From positions 248,001-312,000 of the forward strand of contig NZ_BJXA01000002.1 in the NCBI RefSeq assembly GCF_007990755.1: 64,000 nucleotides of DNA. Direction: 5' to 3'. The notes beneath the pieces are model-generated. The model did no database searches. It was given only the letters and a program-made list of their open reading frames with translations, and was not told where the DNA came from. Both the position numbers and the translations under genes were made by a program. Within the stretch, counting starts at the first letter, position 1; the number at the start of each line of letters is the position of its first letter. Positions 33,098-41,746 of the stretch are shown piece by piece. The DNA comes from Nocardia ninae NBRC 108245 (GTDB lineage: Bacteria > Actinomycetota > Actinomycetes > Mycobacteriales > Mycobacteriaceae).

Positions 33098-33805
33098 TCA
33101 GAGGGCGGCACCGGGCTTGAACACGCCCAGTGCCGCCGCGGCGAGCACGCTGCCCCAGATCAGCCACACGTACGGCAGGCAACCGTCGACGCTGCGGCGC
33201 AAGGTGCGCTCGACGGATTCGCTCGAGCCAGTGGTCATCAGTGCGCCGAAGGCAGGCCCGAAGGGGCGCAACGTCATTCGGATGCCGAGCCCGGCCGCGA
33301 TGGCGAGCGTGTAGAGCAGGATTTTGCCGCCGAGCCAGCGTGGATTGGTGGTGACGCCGAATGGCTCGTGCACCAGCAAGGCATAGACGCCTGCCCCGGT
33401 CATCGCCGCGATGACCGCGAAACGCAGGCAGAGATCGGCTCGGCGCACTGCGGCGAGTTGCCCGTGTGTGCGGTGCGCGAGCACGGTGAGCGTCAACCAC
33501 ACGGCGGCGAAGATCCACACCGCCACGACGAACCACCAAGGGAACAAATCGATTCCGAACGCGCTGGCACCGTGTGGCTCCAGCGCCATCAGTGTGACGC
33601 CACTGGGTAGGAACAGCACCAGACAGATCTTGGGCGCGAGATCCAGACCGCTCATGATGGACAGCGCGGTCGCGCGAGCGGGTGGGGTGAGTGCGGGGTT
33701 GATGACGAACCGGCTGGAGTAGAAGACGCCGAGATCGCCGCCCAACCAGCAGACGAACAGCACCAGGTGCAGCATGATCCACCAGCCGTGCGGGTGTGAG
33801 CCCAT
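33098..33805 (-). CDS. Polytopic membrane protein, DUF2269/CopD-like
   Basis: A 235-residue protein with six or seven hydrophobic helices. HLVLFVCWLGGDLGVFYSSRF at the start, with His near the membrane edge, recalls DUF2269/CopD-like proteins, but the family call is weak. AGAGGA precedes ATG 33805. It lies 17 nt behind the isochorismatase-fold gene and so is the third gene of the CaiB-1 operon. It may move a small intermediate or a metal; the sequence does not say. Confidence 0.7.
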   Translation of the reverse strand: MGSHPHGWWIMLHLVLFVCWLGGDLGVFYSSRFVINPALTPPARATALSIMSGLDLAPKICLVLFLPSGVTLMALEPHGASAFGIDLFPWWFVVAVWIFAAVWLTLTVLAHRTHGQLAAVRRADLCLRFAVIAAMTGAGVYALLVHEPFGVTTNPRWLGGKILLYTLAIAAGLGIRMTLRPFGPAFGALMTTGSSESVERTLRRSVDGCLPYVWLIWGSVLAAAALGVFKPGAAL

Positions 33806-33822
33806 GGGAATCCTCTTGTCCG

Positions 33823-34521
33823 CTAGGCGAGTTCCGCGCCGGAGGCGGTCTCGGGAAGGTCGTGGTGGCTGCTTTTCGCTGAGCGCAATACGGCGAGCGC
33901 TGCTGTGCGGCTCAGCACGTCGGCGTACTTGATGTCCAGGTCGAGCAGATTGGCCTCGTGTAAGGCGGCGTTGCGATCTCCGCAGGCCTCGGCGACGACC
34001 AGTGGCCGGAAGCCGTGCTGGAGTGCGTCGGTCGCGGAGGCGCGCACGCAGCCGCTGGTGGTGAGGCCGACGATGACGAGGGTGTCGATACGGCGGGCGG
34101 TCAGCAGCGCGGCCAGTGGGGTGGCGTGGAAGGCGCTGGCGTACTGCTTGGTGATCACCGAGTCGCCGGGGACCGGTGCGGGATCGTCGAGAAAGTCGCC
34201 GAGTGGATTGCCCGCCTCGAATACCCGCAGCACCGGCACCTTTCGGCGGAACAGTCCGCCGTCCGGGCCGCCGGGCTCGAAACGCACCCGGGTGAAGATC
34301 ACCGGCAGGCCGGATTGCCGTGCCTGAGCGACGATTTCGGCGGCAGCACGCACCGCGTCGGCGACCGGCGCGTAGAGCGGCGAGTCCTCGGTGACGTAGG
34401 CGGCGCAGATATCGATCACCAGCACGGCGGGGGAGTCGCCCGCACCTAGGCGCGCGCTGTAGCCGGAGCGGCGGTACTCGCCGGATCGCTCGGTCACCGG
34501 CGCGCTTTCAGATGATGCCAT
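33823..34521 (-). CDS. Isochorismatase-fold amidohydrolase (maleamidase / N-carbamoylsarcosine amidase-like)
   Basis: A 232-residue cysteine hydrolase with the full triad: Asp in LVIDICAAY near residue 37, Lys in ITKQYASAF near 125 and Cys in GLTTSGCVRASA near 158. The long N-terminus and TSGCVRAS loop fit the N-carbamoylsarcosine amidase and maleamate amidohydrolase branch, which releases ammonia from an amide acid. It overlaps the CaiB-1 gene by 14 nt. In the proposed pathway it would deamidate a substituted maleamate. Confidence 0.88.
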   Translation of the reverse strand: MASSESAPVTERSGEYRRSGYSARLGAGDSPAVLVIDICAAYVTEDSPLYAPVADAVRAAAEIVAQARQSGLPVIFTRVRFEPGGPDGGLFRRKVPVLRVFEAGNPLGDFLDDPAPVPGDSVITKQYASAFHATPLAALLTARRIDTLVIVGLTTSGCVRASATDALQHGFRPLVVAEACGDRNAALHEANLLDLDIKYADVLSRTAALAVLRSAKSSHHDLPETASGAELA

Positions 34522-35737
34522 CGGCGGTGAGCTGTCCGATCGTGTCCGAGTCGAGGCCGAGCAGGTCGCCGTAGATGTCCTGGTTGTGTTCGCCGAGCGC
34601 AGGCCCGGGATGGCGTACGGCGCCGGGCGTCTCGCTCAACTTCGGGAAGACGTTCTGCATCGGCAGCTCGCCGAACTCCGGATGTGCCAGTCGCACAATG
34701 GCTTCGCGGGCGGCGAAGTGCGGGTCGGCGAACATGTCGCGCGCGGTGAAGATGCGGCCTGCGGGGACGCCGGCCGTATGCAGCCGGTCGAGCAGGTCGC
34801 CGGTTTCGATGGTCGCCGTCCAGCCGGCGATCAATTCGTCCAGTTCGGCCATCCGCGCGCCGCGGGCGGTATGGGTGGCATACCGTTCGTCGGTGGCGAG
34901 TTCGGGCCGGCCCATGGCCTTGGCGAGGCGGGCGAATACGGTGTCCTGGTTGGCGGCGACGAGGATCATTTCGCCGCCCGCGGTGGGATAGACGTTGCTG
35001 GGGGCGACATTCGGCAGCACCGGTCCGGTGCGTTCGCGCTGATAGCCGGTCACCGCCCACTCCGGCAGCAGCGACTCCATCATCGCCAGCACCGCCTCGT
35101 AGATGGCCGAATCGACCGTTTGGCCGCGCCCGGTGTTCGTGCGGTGGTGCACCGCGGCGAGGGTGCCGATGGTGGCGAATATCGCGGCGAGCGAGTCGCC
35201 GAGGGAGATACCGGTTCTGGCCGGGGCGTGCTCGGGATCGCCGGTGACATAACGAATGCCGCCCATGGCCTCGCCGATCGAGCCGTATCCGGCCCGCGGC
35301 GCGTACGGGCCGGTCTGGCCGTAACCCGTGACCCGGGTCATGATCAGCTCGGGATGGTGCTCGCGCAGTCGGTCGAAGCCGAGGTTCCAGCGTTCCATGG
35401 TGCCGGGCCGGAAGTTCTCGATGACGATGTCCGCACGGTCGATGAGCCGGCGCGCGAGCCGTTGCCCGGCCTCGTCACGAAGGTTGCAGGTCACCGACTT
35501 CTTGTTCCTGGCGACCACCGGCCACCACAGCGATTTGCCCTGCGACTGTTCCCGGCCCCATTGCCGCATCGGGTCGCCGGTGCCCGGCGCTTCCAGCTTG
35601 ATCACCTCGGCGCCGAGATCGCCGAGCAGCTGACCACAGAACGGCCCGGCGAGCAGCTGCCCCATCTCGACCACCCGCAGATCGGCAAGCGGCCCTGTCG
35701 ATTTCGTCGCCTCGACTGCCATGTGGCGGGTCTCCAT
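34508..35737 (-). CDS. CaiB/BaiF family III CoA-transferase 1
   Basis: A 409-residue class III CoA-transferase. The N-terminal LRVVEMGQLLAGPFCGQLLG and ADIVIENFRPGTMERW are the fold signatures; the catalytic Asp, which forms an aspartyl-CoA anhydride, is in TGISLGDSLAAIF near residue 180. Enzymes of the family move CoA between carboxylates without ATP. ATG 35737 has a GGAG box. It is divergent from the HMG-CoA-lyase-like gene, which fits CoA activation of an acid before C-C cleavage. Partner acids are unknown. Confidence 0.92.
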   Translation of the reverse strand: METRHMAVEATKSTGPLADLRVVEMGQLLAGPFCGQLLGDLGAEVIKLEAPGTGDPMRQWGREQSQGKSLWWPVVARNKKSVTCNLRDEAGQRLARRLIDRADIVIENFRPGTMERWNLGFDRLREHHPELIMTRVTGYGQTGPYAPRAGYGSIGEAMGGIRYVTGDPEHAPARTGISLGDSLAAIFATIGTLAAVHHRTNTGRGQTVDSAIYEAVLAMMESLLPEWAVTGYQRERTGPVLPNVAPSNVYPTAGGEMILVAANQDTVFARLAKAMGRPELATDERYATHTARGARMAELDELIAGWTATIETGDLLDRLHTAGVPAGRIFTARDMFADPHFAAREAIVRLAHPEFGELPMQNVFPKLSETPGAVRHPGPALGEHNQDIYGDLLGLDSDTIGQLTADGII

Positions 35738-35763
35738 CCTGTTGCACTCCGGAGGTTCGAATT

Positions 35764-35789
35764 GGATACAATGTATCCCTCAGTGGAAC
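35764..35789. promoter_or_regulatory. 17-bp dyad operator overlapping a second palindrome and a -10 box
   Basis: GTATCCCTCAGTGGAAC (35773-35789) differs by one base from the operator at 24281. It overlaps a perfect palindrome GGATACAATGTATCC (35764-35778) that contains a strong -10, TACAAT (35767-35772), for the lyase gene. With only 79 bp between the divergent starts, one site could control both directions. Confidence 0.7.
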
Positions 35790-35816
35790 ACGGCCGCAAG
35801 GCGAGTTGGAGGATCT

Positions 35817-36725
35817 GTGAACGTCACGCTGGTCGAGGTCGCCCCCAGGGACGGCCTGCAGAACGAGCCGGAAATCCTCGCCGTCGACGACAAGGTCGAG
35901 CTGATTCGGCGCAGCGTCGATGCGGGATTGCGGCGGATCGAGGCAGTGAGCTTCGTGAACCCGCGCCTGGTGCCGCAGATGGCGGACGCGGAGGCGGTCA
36001 TGGCGGGGGTGCCGCGGCGCGACGGAGTGTCCTATGCCGGACTGGTATTCAACGATCGCGGCTTGGATCGCGCGCTCGGGGCGGGTGTCGATGAGATCAA
36101 TGTTGTTGTCGTGGCTACGGATTCGTTCAGCCAGCGCAATCAAGGGTGTTCGACCATAGCAGGTGTCGAGCGGTGGGCGAAGCTGGCGGCCAGGGCGCGG
36201 GAGGCCGGGTTGCTGCGCACGGTGACCATCGCCGCTGCGTTCGGCTGCCCGTTCGAGGGGGAAGTGTCCGAATCGACGGTGCTGGAACTGATTCGCCGCG
36301 TCGCCGAGGCGGGACCGGACGAGATCGCGCTGGCCGACACCATCGGTGTCGGTACACCGGATCGAGTCCGCGCGCTGGTGGCCGGTGCGGCGGCGATCGC
36401 GCCGGAGGTCGATCTGCGTTGTCATTTCCACAACACCCGAAACACCGGATACGCCAATGCCGTCGCGGCGTTGGAGGCTGGTGTCCGAGTGCTGGATGCC
36501 AGCACCGGTGGCATCGGCGGATGCCCGTTCGCGCCGGCCGCGACCGGCAATATCGCCACCGAGGACCTGCTGTACAGCTTGGATCGGATGGGGATCGAGA
36601 CCGGCGTGCGGATCGAGCCGGTCATCGAAACCGGTTCGTGGCTCGGCGAATTGCTCGGTGAGCCGGTGCCTGCCTTGCTCGGCCGGGCCGGCCTGTTCCC
36701 GGACCCGTCACGTCCGCAGCAGTGA
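35817..36725 (+). CDS. HMG-CoA-lyase-like enzyme
   Basis: A 302-residue TIM-barrel lyase. APRDGLQNE (metal Asp and substrate-binding Arg) is at the N-terminus, CHFHNT carries the metal His pair near residue 204, and GGIGGCPFAPAATGNIATED holds the catalytic Cys near 238. Members cleave 3-hydroxy-3-methylglutaryl-CoA or related 3-hydroxyacyl-CoA into acetyl-CoA and an oxo acid. GTG 35817 has GGAGG. It overlaps the convergent MmgE/PrpD gene by 18 nt. The CoA-transferase neighbours and locus operator suggest a substituted 3-hydroxyacyl-CoA rather than HMG-CoA. Confidence 0.9.
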   Translation: MNVTLVEVAPRDGLQNEPEILAVDDKVELIRRSVDAGLRRIEAVSFVNPRLVPQMADAEAVMAGVPRRDGVSYAGLVFNDRGLDRALGAGVDEINVVVVATDSFSQRNQGCSTIAGVERWAKLAARAREAGLLRTVTIAAAFGCPFEGEVSESTVLELIRRVAEAGPDEIALADTIGVGTPDRVRALVAGAAAIAPEVDLRCHFHNTRNTGYANAVAALEAGVRVLDASTGGIGGCPFAPAATGNIATEDLLYSLDRMGIETGVRIEPVIETGSWLGELLGEPVPALLGRAGLFPDPSRPQQ

Positions 36726-38114
36726 CATCAGCTCGTCGAGGTCTCGATGTTCGGCGAGGCCGAACACCACTTTGCTGATCCGGTCCGCGCGATCCGCAGA
36801 CAGGGTGTGCTCGGTATTCAGGCGGAACTTGGTGGCGAGCTCGTCCTCGGACAGTGGATTGCCGGGCCCGCCCCGGTTCATCTCGACCCGCTCGGTGCGG
36901 ACGCTGCCGTCGCGCAGCCACGCGGTGAGCACGGCCGGGAACTGGTGCGGGAAGATGGCGTCGGAGCGTGCGTCCGCGACACAGGTGACGCGGGCGGCGA
37001 GGGCCAGCCGCTGCGCGTCGGCGGCCGCGGTGTCGGTGAAGTCTTGGTGGAAAACGCCGAGACCACCACCGCCGAGCAGTGCGGCAGCGACAGTGTAGGG
37101 ACCGGAGAAGGCGGCGTGGTAGCCGGACAGCGGGCGGATCTTCGCCGCGTGTGGCTCACCGATGGTGCGCAGCACCGCCGTTGGTGCGCCGAGCTCGAGG
37201 CGAACGATATCGGCGGCGGTGATGCCTGCGGCGCGCAGCCGCAGTGCTGCGTCGATCCCGGCGTGAGTGAAATGGTTGCAGGGATAGGGCTTGAAGAACA
37301 CCTTCGGCAACTCCCAGTCTTCGCCCAGGCCGTTGAGAATCGCGTCCGGATTGCACTGATCGCCGCAGAACGCCTGGAGTAGACCGAATCTGCCCTCGAA
37401 GACGGTCGGCGGCCCGGTCAGTCCGGCGCGGGCGAGCCCGGCCGCGGTGACGGCGGCGTGTGCGGCCCAGCCGCAGTGCACCCGCTTCACGGTGCCACCG
37501 GTTCGGTTGGCTTCCAGCAGGCCCGAACCCATGCTCGCCGCGATAGCGATCGCGTGCGCGATGGTGTCGGCGTCGGCTCCGGCGAGCATGGCGGCGGCTG
37601 CTGCGCCACCGAGCGCGCCGCAGATGGCGGTCGCGTGCAGGCCACGCTCGAAGAAGACCGAATTGCCCAGCGCCGCATCGTAACCGGCCATGCCGACGCG
37701 GACCGACAGCTCGATCCCGACCGCGACGGCGTCGAGTAGTGCGGCGCCGCTGGCTTTTCGGGCTTCGGCGACGGCGAGGGCGGCCGGGACCACCGTCGCC
37801 GAGGGATGCAAGACCGACGGCAGGTGGGTGTCGTCGAAATCCAAGGCGTGCGCGAGGGTCCCGCCGAGTAGTGCCGCACTGGCGGCAGGCCACCGGCCCG
37901 GCAGCCCGAGAGCCGTAGCCTGCGGCGTGCCGCCCCATTCCTCGACGACGGTGCGCACCGCCTGGACGGCAGGCGCGTCGAGTGCGGCGAGGCTGTTGCC
38001 GAGTGCGTCGAGCACCCGCTGGGCGGCGTTCGCGCGCAGCGTGGGACCGACGCCGCGGTCGCGGGCGGACCCGGCGAAGGCGGCCAGCCGCTGCACGATG
38101 GTTGCCTCGTTCAT
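36708..38114 (-). CDS. MmgE/PrpD-family hydro-lyase or decarboxylase
   Basis: A 468-residue protein of the MmgE/PrpD fold (2-methylcitrate dehydratase, cis-aconitate decarboxylase, and certain epimerases). The conserved LDFDDTH near residue 93 and the AASMGSGLLE and KPYPCNHFTH segments are clear. Known members act on tricarboxylates or substituted dicarboxylates without iron-sulfur clusters. ATG overlaps the cyclase stop (ATGA). It could hydrate, dehydrate or decarboxylate a substituted maleate/malate in the CoA arm; the family does not fix the reaction. Confidence 0.88.
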   Translation of the reverse strand: MNEATIVQRLAAFAGSARDRGVGPTLRANAAQRVLDALGNSLAALDAPAVQAVRTVVEEWGGTPQATALGLPGRWPAASAALLGGTLAHALDFDDTHLPSVLHPSATVVPAALAVAEARKASGAALLDAVAVGIELSVRVGMAGYDAALGNSVFFERGLHATAICGALGGAAAAAMLAGADADTIAHAIAIAASMGSGLLEANRTGGTVKRVHCGWAAHAAVTAAGLARAGLTGPPTVFEGRFGLLQAFCGDQCNPDAILNGLGEDWELPKVFFKPYPCNHFTHAGIDAALRLRAAGITAADIVRLELGAPTAVLRTIGEPHAAKIRPLSGYHAAFSGPYTVAAALLGGGGLGVFHQDFTDTAAADAQRLALAARVTCVADARSDAIFPHQFPAVLTAWLRDGSVRTERVEMNRGGPGNPLSEDELATKFRLNTEHTLSADRADRISKVVFGLAEHRDLDELMSLLRT

Positions 38115-38956
38115 CGGCCGACCGCCGCGAGCGGACGGATGGGGGAGCCGGTGCCGCCCACGATGCGTAAGGGTGCGAGCAGGAAAGTGAACTCGCCGAG
38201 CCCGGTCAGCGCGAGGTCTTCCAGTGCGAGGTGCTCCATGATGTAGATGCCGGATTCGACGAGCAGCACCCGGTGCACGGGTAGCACGCTGTGACCGGCG
38301 CCGGGCGGAATGCATTCGTACGCGGTGGTATCCGAGCCGGTCGCCACGATTCCGCGCGCGGCGAGCCACCGTGCCGCGGCGACACCGACCCCTGGGACGC
38401 CCGTTTCCTTGCCCAGATAGGCGTCGGGTTCGCCGAACAGGAGCGACCATCCGGTGCGGATCAGCACGACGTCACCCGCCACCACCTCGATCCGTGCTTG
38501 CCGGGCTGCCGTCTCCAGATCCGTCACCGTGATCTCGTAACCGCCAGGGAGCGTGTCGGTTTCGTGTGCGGCGGCGATGTCCAGCAGCACGCCGCGGCAC
38601 AGCAATCCGGGGAGGTGCTCCGCGCCGTGGGCGGTGAAGCGGCCGCCGCGCTGGGCCTCGTGTGCGTCGACGCCGCCGTGCAGTGCGCCGTGCTGGCTGA
38701 CGTGGCTGAGCGCGTCGATGTGGGTGCCGACATGCCCGCCGGTCACGATGATCTCGTTGGCGGCCGAGCCGCCGTCCGGGCGCACCAGGTCACCGTGCCT
38801 GCGCGCCAGCGTCATCCGGAAGCCGGGGTGGTTCGGTGAGCACGGCATGCCGGTGAAGAACGGCTGGCCCAGTTCGATCAGCCGGATGCCACCACGCACC
38901 GCTGCGAGCAGCGGATCAACGGTTGTCGGCCGGTCAGCGGCCCGTGGGTGCGTCAT
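38111..38956 (-). CDS. Cyclase-family metal hydrolase (kynurenine-formamidase-like)
   Basis: A 281-residue protein with the cyclase-family motif GGHVGTHIDALSH (HxGTHxDxxxH), which binds zinc or manganese, and GSDTTAYECIPPG near residue 205. Relatives include KynB, isatin hydrolase and cyclic-amide or lactone hydrolases. It is coupled by ATGA at both ends between CaiB-2 and MmgE/PrpD. Opening of a lactam, lactone or formamide derived from a pyrrole ring would suit the locus. Confidence 0.9.
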   Translation of the reverse strand: MTHPRAADRPTTVDPLLAAVRGGIRLIELGQPFFTGMPCSPNHPGFRMTLARRHGDLVRPDGGSAANEIIVTGGHVGTHIDALSHVSQHGALHGGVDAHEAQRGGRFTAHGAEHLPGLLCRGVLLDIAAAHETDTLPGGYEITVTDLETAARQARIEVVAGDVVLIRTGWSLLFGEPDAYLGKETGVPGVGVAAARWLAARGIVATGSDTTAYECIPPGAGHSVLPVHRVLLVESGIYIMEHLALEDLALTGLGEFTFLLAPLRIVGGTGSPIRPLAAVGR

Positions 38957-40140
38957 CGGATCACCCCGGCGGCGCGGAGCTCGGCCCGCTCGTTCGCGTC
39001 GACGCCGTAGCGCGCCAGCACCTCGTCGGTGTGTGCACCCAAAGGTGGTCCGGTCCACCGTATCTCGCCGGGTGTCTCGGAAAGCCGGAACAAAATGTTC
39101 TGCATACGCACGGTGCCGAGCTCCGCGTCCGGTAATGCGATGATCGAGCCGAGCGCCCGGTACTGCGGATCCTCGAGTACGTCGGCGGCAGTGTAGATCG
39201 GAGCCACCGCGGCCTCGGCCTTCTCGAAGGCGCGCACCACCTCCTCGGTGCTGTGCCTGCTGATCCAGCCACCCACCGCCGCATCGAGTTCGTCGGCGTG
39301 CCTTGCTCGTTCGGCGCCGGAGGCGAACCACGGCTGATCGATCAGATCTGGGCGGCCGACCAGCCAGAGCACTCGCTCGGCGACGGACTGTGCGCTGGTG
39401 GAGACCGCGACCCAGCCGCCGTCGGCGGTGCGATAGGTGTTGCGGGGTGCGTTGTTCGAGGATCGGTTGCCCATGCGCGGCTGTAACTCGCCCAGCTGAT
39501 CGTAGGCGATGATCTGCGGTCCGAGCAGCGTGAGGATCGGTTCGATGATGGCCAGGTCGACCTCTTGGCCGGTGCCGTCTCGTTCCCGGGCGCGCAACGC
39601 CGTCATGATCGCGAAAGCCGTTGTCAGTGCGGCGATTCCGTCGGCGAGGCCGAACGGTGGCAGGGTTGGCGGGCCGTCCGCCTCGCCTGTTACGGCGGCG
39701 AATCCGCTCATCGCCTCGGCCAAGGTGCCGAAGCCGGGACGCCGCGCGTACGGCCCGATCTGGCCGAAGCCGGTGACCCTGGCCAGCACCAATCGCGGGT
39801 TCAGTGCGCGGAGTTCGGGATAGCCGAGGCCCCAGCGTTCCAGGGTGCCGGGGCGGAAGTTCTCGATCACCACGTCCGCCTCGGCGACCATCCGCCGGAA
39901 GATCTCTTGGCCCTGTGGCGCACCGAGATACAGCGTCACCGACTTCTTGCCGCGCCCCAGCATCTTCCACCACAGGCCGACGCCGTCGCGCTGGGCGCCG
40001 TGGCTGCGCACCGGATCGCCCTTCGGGTGCTCGACTTTGATGACGTCGGCGCCGAAGTCGGCGAGCAGCGTGCCTGCCAGGGGACCGGCGAACAGTGTCG
40101 CCACGTCGAGCACTCGGATTCCGGCCAGCGGTTGCGTCAT
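38953..40140 (-). CDS. CaiB/BaiF family III CoA-transferase 2
   Basis: A 395-residue class III CoA-transferase, clearly a paralogue of the enzyme at 34508. IRVLDVATLFAGPLAGTLLADFG and ADVVIENFRPGTLERW are conserved, but the usual catalytic Asp segment reads FGLADGIAALTTAF near residue 170, keeping Asp. ATG 40140 has AAGGAG. First gene of a three-gene operon behind the most symmetric locus operator. Two transferases imply two acids to be activated. Confidence 0.92.
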   Translation of the reverse strand: MTQPLAGIRVLDVATLFAGPLAGTLLADFGADVIKVEHPKGDPVRSHGAQRDGVGLWWKMLGRGKKSVTLYLGAPQGQEIFRRMVAEADVVIENFRPGTLERWGLGYPELRALNPRLVLARVTGFGQIGPYARRPGFGTLAEAMSGFAAVTGEADGPPTLPPFGLADGIAALTTAFAIMTALRARERDGTGQEVDLAIIEPILTLLGPQIIAYDQLGELQPRMGNRSSNNAPRNTYRTADGGWVAVSTSAQSVAERVLWLVGRPDLIDQPWFASGAERARHADELDAAVGGWISRHSTEEVVRAFEKAEAAVAPIYTAADVLEDPQYRALGSIIALPDAELGTVRMQNILFRLSETPGEIRWTGPPLGAHTDEVLARYGVDANERAELRAAGVIR

Positions 40141-40165
40141 CGCCAACTCCTTAGTGCCGCGACGC

Positions 40166-40182
40166 GTTTCGCTCAGCGAAAC
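40166..40182. promoter_or_regulatory. 17-bp dyad operator of the CaiB-2 operon
   Basis: GTTTCGCTCAGCGAAAC pairs perfectly over 8 bp around one central base; flanking GC pairs extend it to 10 bp. It lies 25 nt upstream of the CaiB-2 start, as does the 24147 site from its gene. Confidence 0.88.
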
Positions 40183-40202
40183 GCTGATACGGGATCGCGG
40201 CA

Positions 40203-40232
40203 TTGACTACCAGCGCATGCTACTGCGATGAT
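40203..40232 (+). promoter_or_regulatory. Promoter of the dihydropyrimidinase-family gene
   Basis: TTGACT (40203-40208), an 18-nt spacer and GATGAT (40227-40232). The locus operator follows the predicted start of transcription. Confidence 0.6.
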
Positions 40233-40250
40233 CGCCGAAATGGTAACCGC

Positions 40251-40267
40251 GTTTCGCGTAGAGAAAC
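40251..40267. promoter_or_regulatory. 17-bp dyad operator of the dihydropyrimidinase-family gene
   Basis: GTTTCGCGTAGAGAAAC has perfect GTTTC/GAAAC arms. It lies in the 5' leader, 12 nt before the GTG start and overlapping the approach to the ribosome site. Confidence 0.82.
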
Positions 40268-40279
40268 TGGAGGGCTGCC

Positions 40280-41743
40280 GTGCCCGCGACCGAACTGCTG
40301 ATCCGCAACGCCCGTGTGGTCCGTCCGGGCGACCCCGCGTCGGACGATCCCGCCCTCGCCGACATCGCCGTTTCCAACGGCCGGATCGTTGCGATCGGGC
40401 CCGGCCTGCCGGTCGACGACCAGACGCGCATCGTCGACGCGGGTGGGCTGCTCGCATTCCCCGGCGTGGTCGACGCACATCAGCATTGGGGCATCTACCG
40501 CGAGCTCGCCGACGACACCGCGAGCGAAAGCCGCGCCTGCGCACAGGGCGGGGTCACCACCTCGCTGACCTACATGCGCACCGGCCGCTACTACCTCAAC
40601 CGCGGTGGGCCGTATCGGGAGTTCGTGCCCGAGGTGCTCGAACGGATGGCCGGACGATCCCACGTGGACTACGGCCTGCACCTCGCGCCGATGACCGCCG
40701 AGCACATCGATGAAATCCCGTACCTGGTCGAAGAATTCGGCGTCACGTCGTTCAAGATCTTCATGTTCTACGGCGGCCACGGACTGCACGGCCGATCCTC
40801 GGATCAGTCCTCGTTCCTGATGATCCCGCCGGACGAACGCTACGACCTCGCCCATTTCGAGTTCGTGATGCGCGGCATCGAGCGGGCCCGTGCGCAATCG
40901 GGCCAGCCGCTCTCCCTGTCGCTGCACTGCGAAACCGCCGAGATCATGGCCGCCTACACCGCGCTGGTCGAGCGGGACCACACGCAAACCGGCCTGCGCG
41001 CCTACAGTGCTTCGCGCCCCGCGCATTCCGAAGGTCTGGCGATCACCATGGCGTCCTACCTCGCGCACGAAACGGGCTTGGCCGACATCAATCTGCTGCA
41101 CCTGTCCTCCGCGAAGGCCGTCGCGGCCGCACTGACGATGGCGCAGGCCTTCCCGCATGTGAACTTCCGCCGCGAGGTCACCATCGGCCACCTGCTCGCC
41201 GACGTCGACACCGCACACGGCATCGGCGGCAAGGTGAACCCGCCGTTGCGCGAACGCGCCGACGTCGAAGCGCTGTGGCAGCACCTCGTGGCGGGCGAAA
41301 TCGACTGGGTGGTAAGCGATCACGCTTGCTGCCGCGACGAAGCCAAATTCGGCGCCGACCGCGACGACGTCTTCCTCGCGAAATCCGGCTTCGGCGGCGC
41401 CGAGTACCTCCTCCCCGGTTTGATCGGCGAAGGCCGGAAACGCGGACTCTCCCTACACCGCATCGCCGAACTCACCGCCACCAACCCCGCCCGCCGCTAC
41501 GGCCTGACCCGCAAGGGAACCCTCGCCGAAGGCTACGACGCCGACATCGTCCTGGTAGACCCCACCGCCCACTGGACCGTCCACGCCGCAGACTCCGAAT
41601 CCGCCCAGGAATACACCCCCTTCGAAGGCTTCGACATGACCGCCAAGGTCACCGACGTCTTCCTCCGCGGCACCCAAATCGTCCACCACGGCAAGGTCCA
41701 AAACACCCCCCAAGGCCACTACCTCCACCGCACCACCCCCTAA
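40280..41743 (+). CDS. Dihydropyrimidinase/hydantoinase-family cyclic amidohydrolase
   Basis: A 487-residue amidohydrolase-superfamily enzyme. Metal ligands expected of the family are visible: His pair in VVDAHQHWG near residue 60, the carboxylated Lys in TSFKIFMFYGG near 155, His in SLHCET near 215 and LLHLSS near 270, and Asp in WVVSDHAC near 345. These enzymes open five- or six-membered cyclic imides, hydantoins, dihydropyrimidines or allantoin. GTG 40280 has GGAGGG. Within the IclR regulon it is a candidate imidase for maleimides such as those produced by tetrapyrrole oxidation. The last 100 codons are unusually rich in ccc/acc codons. Confidence 0.92.
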   Translation: MPATELLIRNARVVRPGDPASDDPALADIAVSNGRIVAIGPGLPVDDQTRIVDAGGLLAFPGVVDAHQHWGIYRELADDTASESRACAQGGVTTSLTYMRTGRYYLNRGGPYREFVPEVLERMAGRSHVDYGLHLAPMTAEHIDEIPYLVEEFGVTSFKIFMFYGGHGLHGRSSDQSSFLMIPPDERYDLAHFEFVMRGIERARAQSGQPLSLSLHCETAEIMAAYTALVERDHTQTGLRAYSASRPAHSEGLAITMASYLAHETGLADINLLHLSSAKAVAAALTMAQAFPHVNFRREVTIGHLLADVDTAHGIGGKVNPPLRERADVEALWQHLVAGEIDWVVSDHACCRDEAKFGADRDDVFLAKSGFGGAEYLLPGLIGEGRKRGLSLHRIAELTATNPARRYGLTRKGTLAEGYDADIVLVDPTAHWTVHAADSESAQEYTPFEGFDMTAKVTDVFLRGTQIVHHGKVQNTPQGHYLHRTTP

Positions 41744-41746
41744 CTC

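Noticed and set aside
30892-33111. Upstream extension of the aldehyde dehydrogenase 2 frame
   Set aside because: The extension is antisense or out of frame to the flavoprotein and iclR-type genes and reads as Arg-rich shadow sequence; GTG 30891 is a coupled start.
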